Positions 61,764-64,000 of a stretch of DNA of 64,000 nucleotides are shown in pieces. Where the stretch lies: positions 62,001 to 126,000 of the forward strand of contig CAVTDW010000028.1 of assembly GCA_963733505.1 (NCBI GenBank), in the 5' to 3' direction. The notes under the pieces were generated by a model that made no database searches, had not been told where the DNA came from, and saw nothing but the letters and a program-made list of their open reading frames with translations. Source of the DNA: JALYXV01 sp963733505. Its GTDB lineage: Bacteria > Actinomycetota > Acidimicrobiia > Acidimicrobiales > Palsa-688. Position numbers and translations under genes: made by a program. Each line of letters opens with the position of its first letter. Positions within the stretch are counted from its first letter, which is position 1.

Positions 61764-63310
61764 GGGCGCTGCGCCCGCCGACCGGTGTGGTCGGGCGCCG
61801 GCGGTCCCGGTTGGGCCCGCCGTGACAGCATGCGGTCGAGGTTCGGCGGAGGCAGCTTCACGATGGCCGGCAGCGTGCTGGCCAGGATGCGGATGTCCAG
61901 CCCGAAACTCCAGTGATCGACATAGTCGTTGTCGAACGTGGTGCGCAGCCCGAGCGGCGTCTGCCCCCGCAGGCCGTTGATCTGGGCCCAACCGGTCATT
62001 CCCGGCCGCACCCGGTGGCGGTCGTCGTAGCCGTCGATGGCAGCTGCGAAGCGGGCCACGTAGCCGACCCGTTCGGGGCGTGGGCCCACGAGTGACATGT
62101 CCCCGCGAACGACGTTGAACAGCTGCGGCAACTCGTCGAGGTCCCACCGCCGCAGGACGCGTCCGAGCGCGGTCTGGCGGTCGAGGGCCGGCTCGACGGC
62201 CCCCCCTTCACCCAGGCTGTCGACCGCCCAATGGGCGTCGGCCTCGCCGTACTCGTCGGGGGAGCCGAACATCGTTCGAAACTTCAGCAGGGAAAAGGCC
62301 TCGCCGTGCTTCCCCACGCGATCCTGCCGGAAGAAGACCCGGTTGTGGTCCCTGAAACGGATTGCCGCGGCGATCACCAGCATCAGTGGAGCGGTGAGGA
62401 CGAGGAGCGTCGAAGCAACGGCTACGTCGAGGCACCGTTTGGCGATCAGGCCGTTGCGGCTCAACCCGATCGGCAGAGGCACCACTGGGAAGCGACCGAC
62501 GTGGTACCGGCTCCCATGGCGGACGATGTCGGCCAACGGCAGCACCAGCGTGTAGCCCCTCCGGTCGTCGGCCCAGGTGACGAACTCCCGGAACACCGAC
62601 TCGTCGATCCCGTCGTTGATCAGAAGGACGTGGTCGATCTCGTTGCGGTCCAGCAGGCTGAACGCTTGCGCGTGGCCGTCCTTGACGGCCTGGCTGTCAG
62701 GAAGCGTCGGGGTGTAGCCAGCGGCGAAACGCAGTCCGACCTTCTTGTTGGCGGCCAGCTCCGCCGCCAGTTCGTTGACCCGAGCATTGGTGCCGATCAC
62801 GAGCGTCGGACGCAGACCCAGCTCCCGGCGGCGCGCGATGACGATGATCCCCCACAGGAACCACCGGAAGGAGATGAGTAGCACGGCCGATCGGAGCAGG
62901 GCGGCGACGGTGCGGATCCCGGTGAGTCCCATCGGCCCGAACAGCACGACGAAGGCCACCATGGCCGCGCACGTAACGGCCAGCGGCTTCATGTACCAGC
63001 GGATCCCTTGGGCTTGCACGCTGGTGCGGTGCGCCGACAAGCCGCAGAGGGGGCTGATCAACGCGAAAATGGCCCCGCCCAGCAACGCGATGCCGCGGGT
63101 GGTTCCCATGTAGCGGAACGCGCTGGCGACGATCAGGCCGTCGATGAGGAGCACGGCCGGATGGGCGGCCGCGGAGTGGCACAGCTCGGTGGCGGTCAGC
63201 CAACCAGGAGCGGGCCGGCCAACGACCGTCGGCGGCAGCTCGACGGTACCCGCCTCCGTCCTGGCCGTCGACCGTTGCTCCACGGGAATGTCGGGCCTGC
63301 CTGAGGTCAC
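61760..63310 (-). CDS. Polyprenyl-phosphate sugar-1-phosphate transferase (bacterial sugar transferase)
   Basis: A 516-residue PHPT enzyme. About four or five helices lie in the N-terminal half; a nucleotide-binding-like domain follows (TLVIGTNARVNELAAELA), then the catalytic domain: FFRQDRVGKHGEAFSLLKFRTM, WDLDELPQLFNVVRGDMSLVG and PGMTGWAQINGLRGQ. It transfers a sugar phosphate to undecaprenyl phosphate, the first step of exopolysaccharide repeat synthesis. The sugar is not known. It is coupled to the glycosyltransferase gene. Confidence 0.92.
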   Translation of the reverse strand: MTSGRPDIPVEQRSTARTEAGTVELPPTVVGRPAPGWLTATELCHSAAAHPAVLLIDGLIVASAFRYMGTTRGIALLGGAIFALISPLCGLSAHRTSVQAQGIRWYMKPLAVTCAAMVAFVVLFGPMGLTGIRTVAALLRSAVLLISFRWFLWGIIVIARRRELGLRPTLVIGTNARVNELAAELAANKKVGLRFAAGYTPTLPDSQAVKDGHAQAFSLLDRNEIDHVLLINDGIDESVFREFVTWADDRRGYTLVLPLADIVRHGSRYHVGRFPVVPLPIGLSRNGLIAKRCLDVAVASTLLVLTAPLMLVIAAAIRFRDHNRVFFRQDRVGKHGEAFSLLKFRTMFGSPDEYGEADAHWAVDSLGEGGAVEPALDRQTALGRVLRRWDLDELPQLFNVVRGDMSLVGPRPERVGYVARFAAAIDGYDDRHRVRPGMTGWAQINGLRGQTPLGLRTTFDNDYVDHWSFGLDIRILASTLPAIVKLPPPNLDRMLSRRAQPGPPAPDHTGRRAQRP

Positions 63311-63415
63311 ACGGTCACCGGCGCAACGTCAGCCACGATGTCGTGGCGCGTGAGGATATTCGACGGCAGTTTGTCGACACTGATCGCACAATCCTGCCGA
63401 CCTCGGGCCGTCAGG

Positions 63416-64000
63416 TCAAGTGTTGCGCCAGCTATCCCGGGCCCGGATGGGCCGTTCGGGCGCAATGTCCGCTACTGCGGCGGGGCCCGGGCGGGGCAGT
63501 GCCGGTGCCGAGGACGCAGGCAGCATGCTCGCCCGACGCGGTGTGGCTTCGTTGAGCCGGGCGACGACGGCGTCGGCGATCGCCGCGATCGTCTCGTCAT
63601 CGAGGCCTTGTCCGGCGGGACGCGCCCGAAGCGCAATACGCCGTCTCAGGGCTTCGAGTTGCTCCCCTAACTGCTGGCCCAACTGGTCGAAGCGCTCTAC
63701 CAGCTCGCGACGATCCTGGAGCGACCCGGGCGGTTCTCCTCGGACCGGTCCGCCGGCGCGCAGGCCTTCGAGCGCCGGGAGCAAACGCTCGAGGCGTTGG
63801 AGCGCGGTCGACCAGGTCGGGTCGGGGGAGGTGTCGGCCGGGGCGTGCTGGGACACCGCCTCCGCCAGTTCGTCGAGGCGGCCGTAGAGCTCGGCCAGAT
63901 CGATCGGTGGCGCCTGCGCCGCCGTGCGGCTCATGCGGTTCAGGCGGGCCTCGATCGGTGACAGGTCGGTGCGACCTTCAGCCACCAGGCCGGCTATCTC
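63416..64000 (-). CDS. Coiled-coil protein of unknown function, 5' end outside the window
   Basis: The minus-strand frame is open to the window edge; GTG 63985 is a possible start but upstream codons (EIAGL) may belong to the protein. Residues form helical, charged stretches (ELYGRLDELAEAVSQ; LVERFDQLGQQLGEQLEALRRR), typical of coiled coils, and end in a Pro/Ala/Arg-rich tail. No family is recognised. It is upstream of the sugar transferase on the same strand, with about 105 bases between, so it may belong to the glycan operon. Confidence 0.6.
   Translation of the reverse strand, partial: EIAGLVAEGRTDLSPIEARLNRMSRTAAQAPPIDLAELYGRLDELAEAVSQHAPADTSPDPTWSTALQRLERLLPALEGLRAGGPVRGEPPGSLQDRRELVERFDQLGQQLGEQLEALRRRIALRARPAGQGLDDETIAAIADAVVARLNEATPRRASMLPASSAPALPRPGPAAVADIAPERPIRARDSWRNT

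Overview
The window looks like a chromosomal segment of a GC-rich actinobacterium, most probably of the class Acidimicrobiia. The basis is family content and gene order: a SigR/RsrA-type redox sigma pair, CarD, DisA, HemQ, an LppM-like protein, DUF3039 and DUF3263 proteins, a MSMEG_0565-type glycosyltransferase, the tilS-hpt-ftsH-folE block and an rlmB-sigH pair. This placement is an inference from gene content; no marker phylogeny could be run. Most of the window is dense core genome with short spacers and many 4-base stop/start overlaps (ATGA, GTGA, TTGA, and probably two CTGA).

Layout: 0-2.6 kb holds the 3' part of an fdrA-like CoA-ligase gene and a glycosyltransferase. 2.6-4.0 kb holds an ECF sigma factor, its zinc anti-sigma factor and two small proteins, one of them a 50-residue membrane protein. 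4.0-12.1 kb runs from a zinc metalloprotease through a palindromic repeat array to tilS, a flavin reductase, two unknown minus-strand genes, hpt, ftsH and folE. 12.2-20.6 kb is a cofactor block: folP, a phosphatase-like protein lacking its catalytic cysteine, folB, folK, panC, nadB, nadC, coaX and lysS. 20.6-32.6 kb carries a polyprenyl diphosphate synthase, clpC, a stress protein, a lipoprotein, radA-disA, a hydrolase, a Crp-like regulator, carD, rlmB and a SigH-like sigma factor. 32.6-40.2 kb is a surface-glycan segment (methyltransferases, a large membrane protein, Wzt/Wzm exporter, acyltransferase) ending at a tRNA-Thr gene. 40.4-42 kb looks eroded: a lipoprotein, an oxidase remnant and a 5'-truncated HNH gene.

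42-47.5 kb holds the DUF3263/LytR_C pair and then four genes related to compatible solutes and storage glycans (otsB, otsA, glycerate kinase, glucosyl-3-phosphoglycerate synthase). 47.5-51 kb has thrC behind a SAM-type riboswitch, a CysO-like sulfur carrier, and groEL behind a CIRCE operator. 51-59.4 kb holds hemQ, a larE fusion, a CoA-disulfide-reductase-like flavoprotein, a NUDIX hydrolase, a PAC2 protein, a GNAT acetyltransferase and citrate synthase. 59.4-64 kb is a second glycan group (GtrA, methyltransferase, glycosyltransferase, sugar-phosphate transferase).

The least explained signals are not protein-coding. One is a family of about 50-bp imperfect palindromes, three in an array at 5.2-5.4 kb and one inverted at 45.4 kb. 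Another is a pair of 51-61 nt stem-loops at 20.6 and 53.7 kb whose outer stems differ in sequence but both pair, around a shared GATAAGT core. A third is a 2.4-copy repeat of 88-90 bp at 25 kb. Short tandem duplications also sit repeatedly in linkers and at stop codons.

Four normally conserved genes (folP, panC, nadB, glycerate kinase) are interrupted by single-base frameshifts, and the folP-adjacent gene may be too. Two of the shifts lie in homopolymers, so sequencing error is a strong alternative to real decay.
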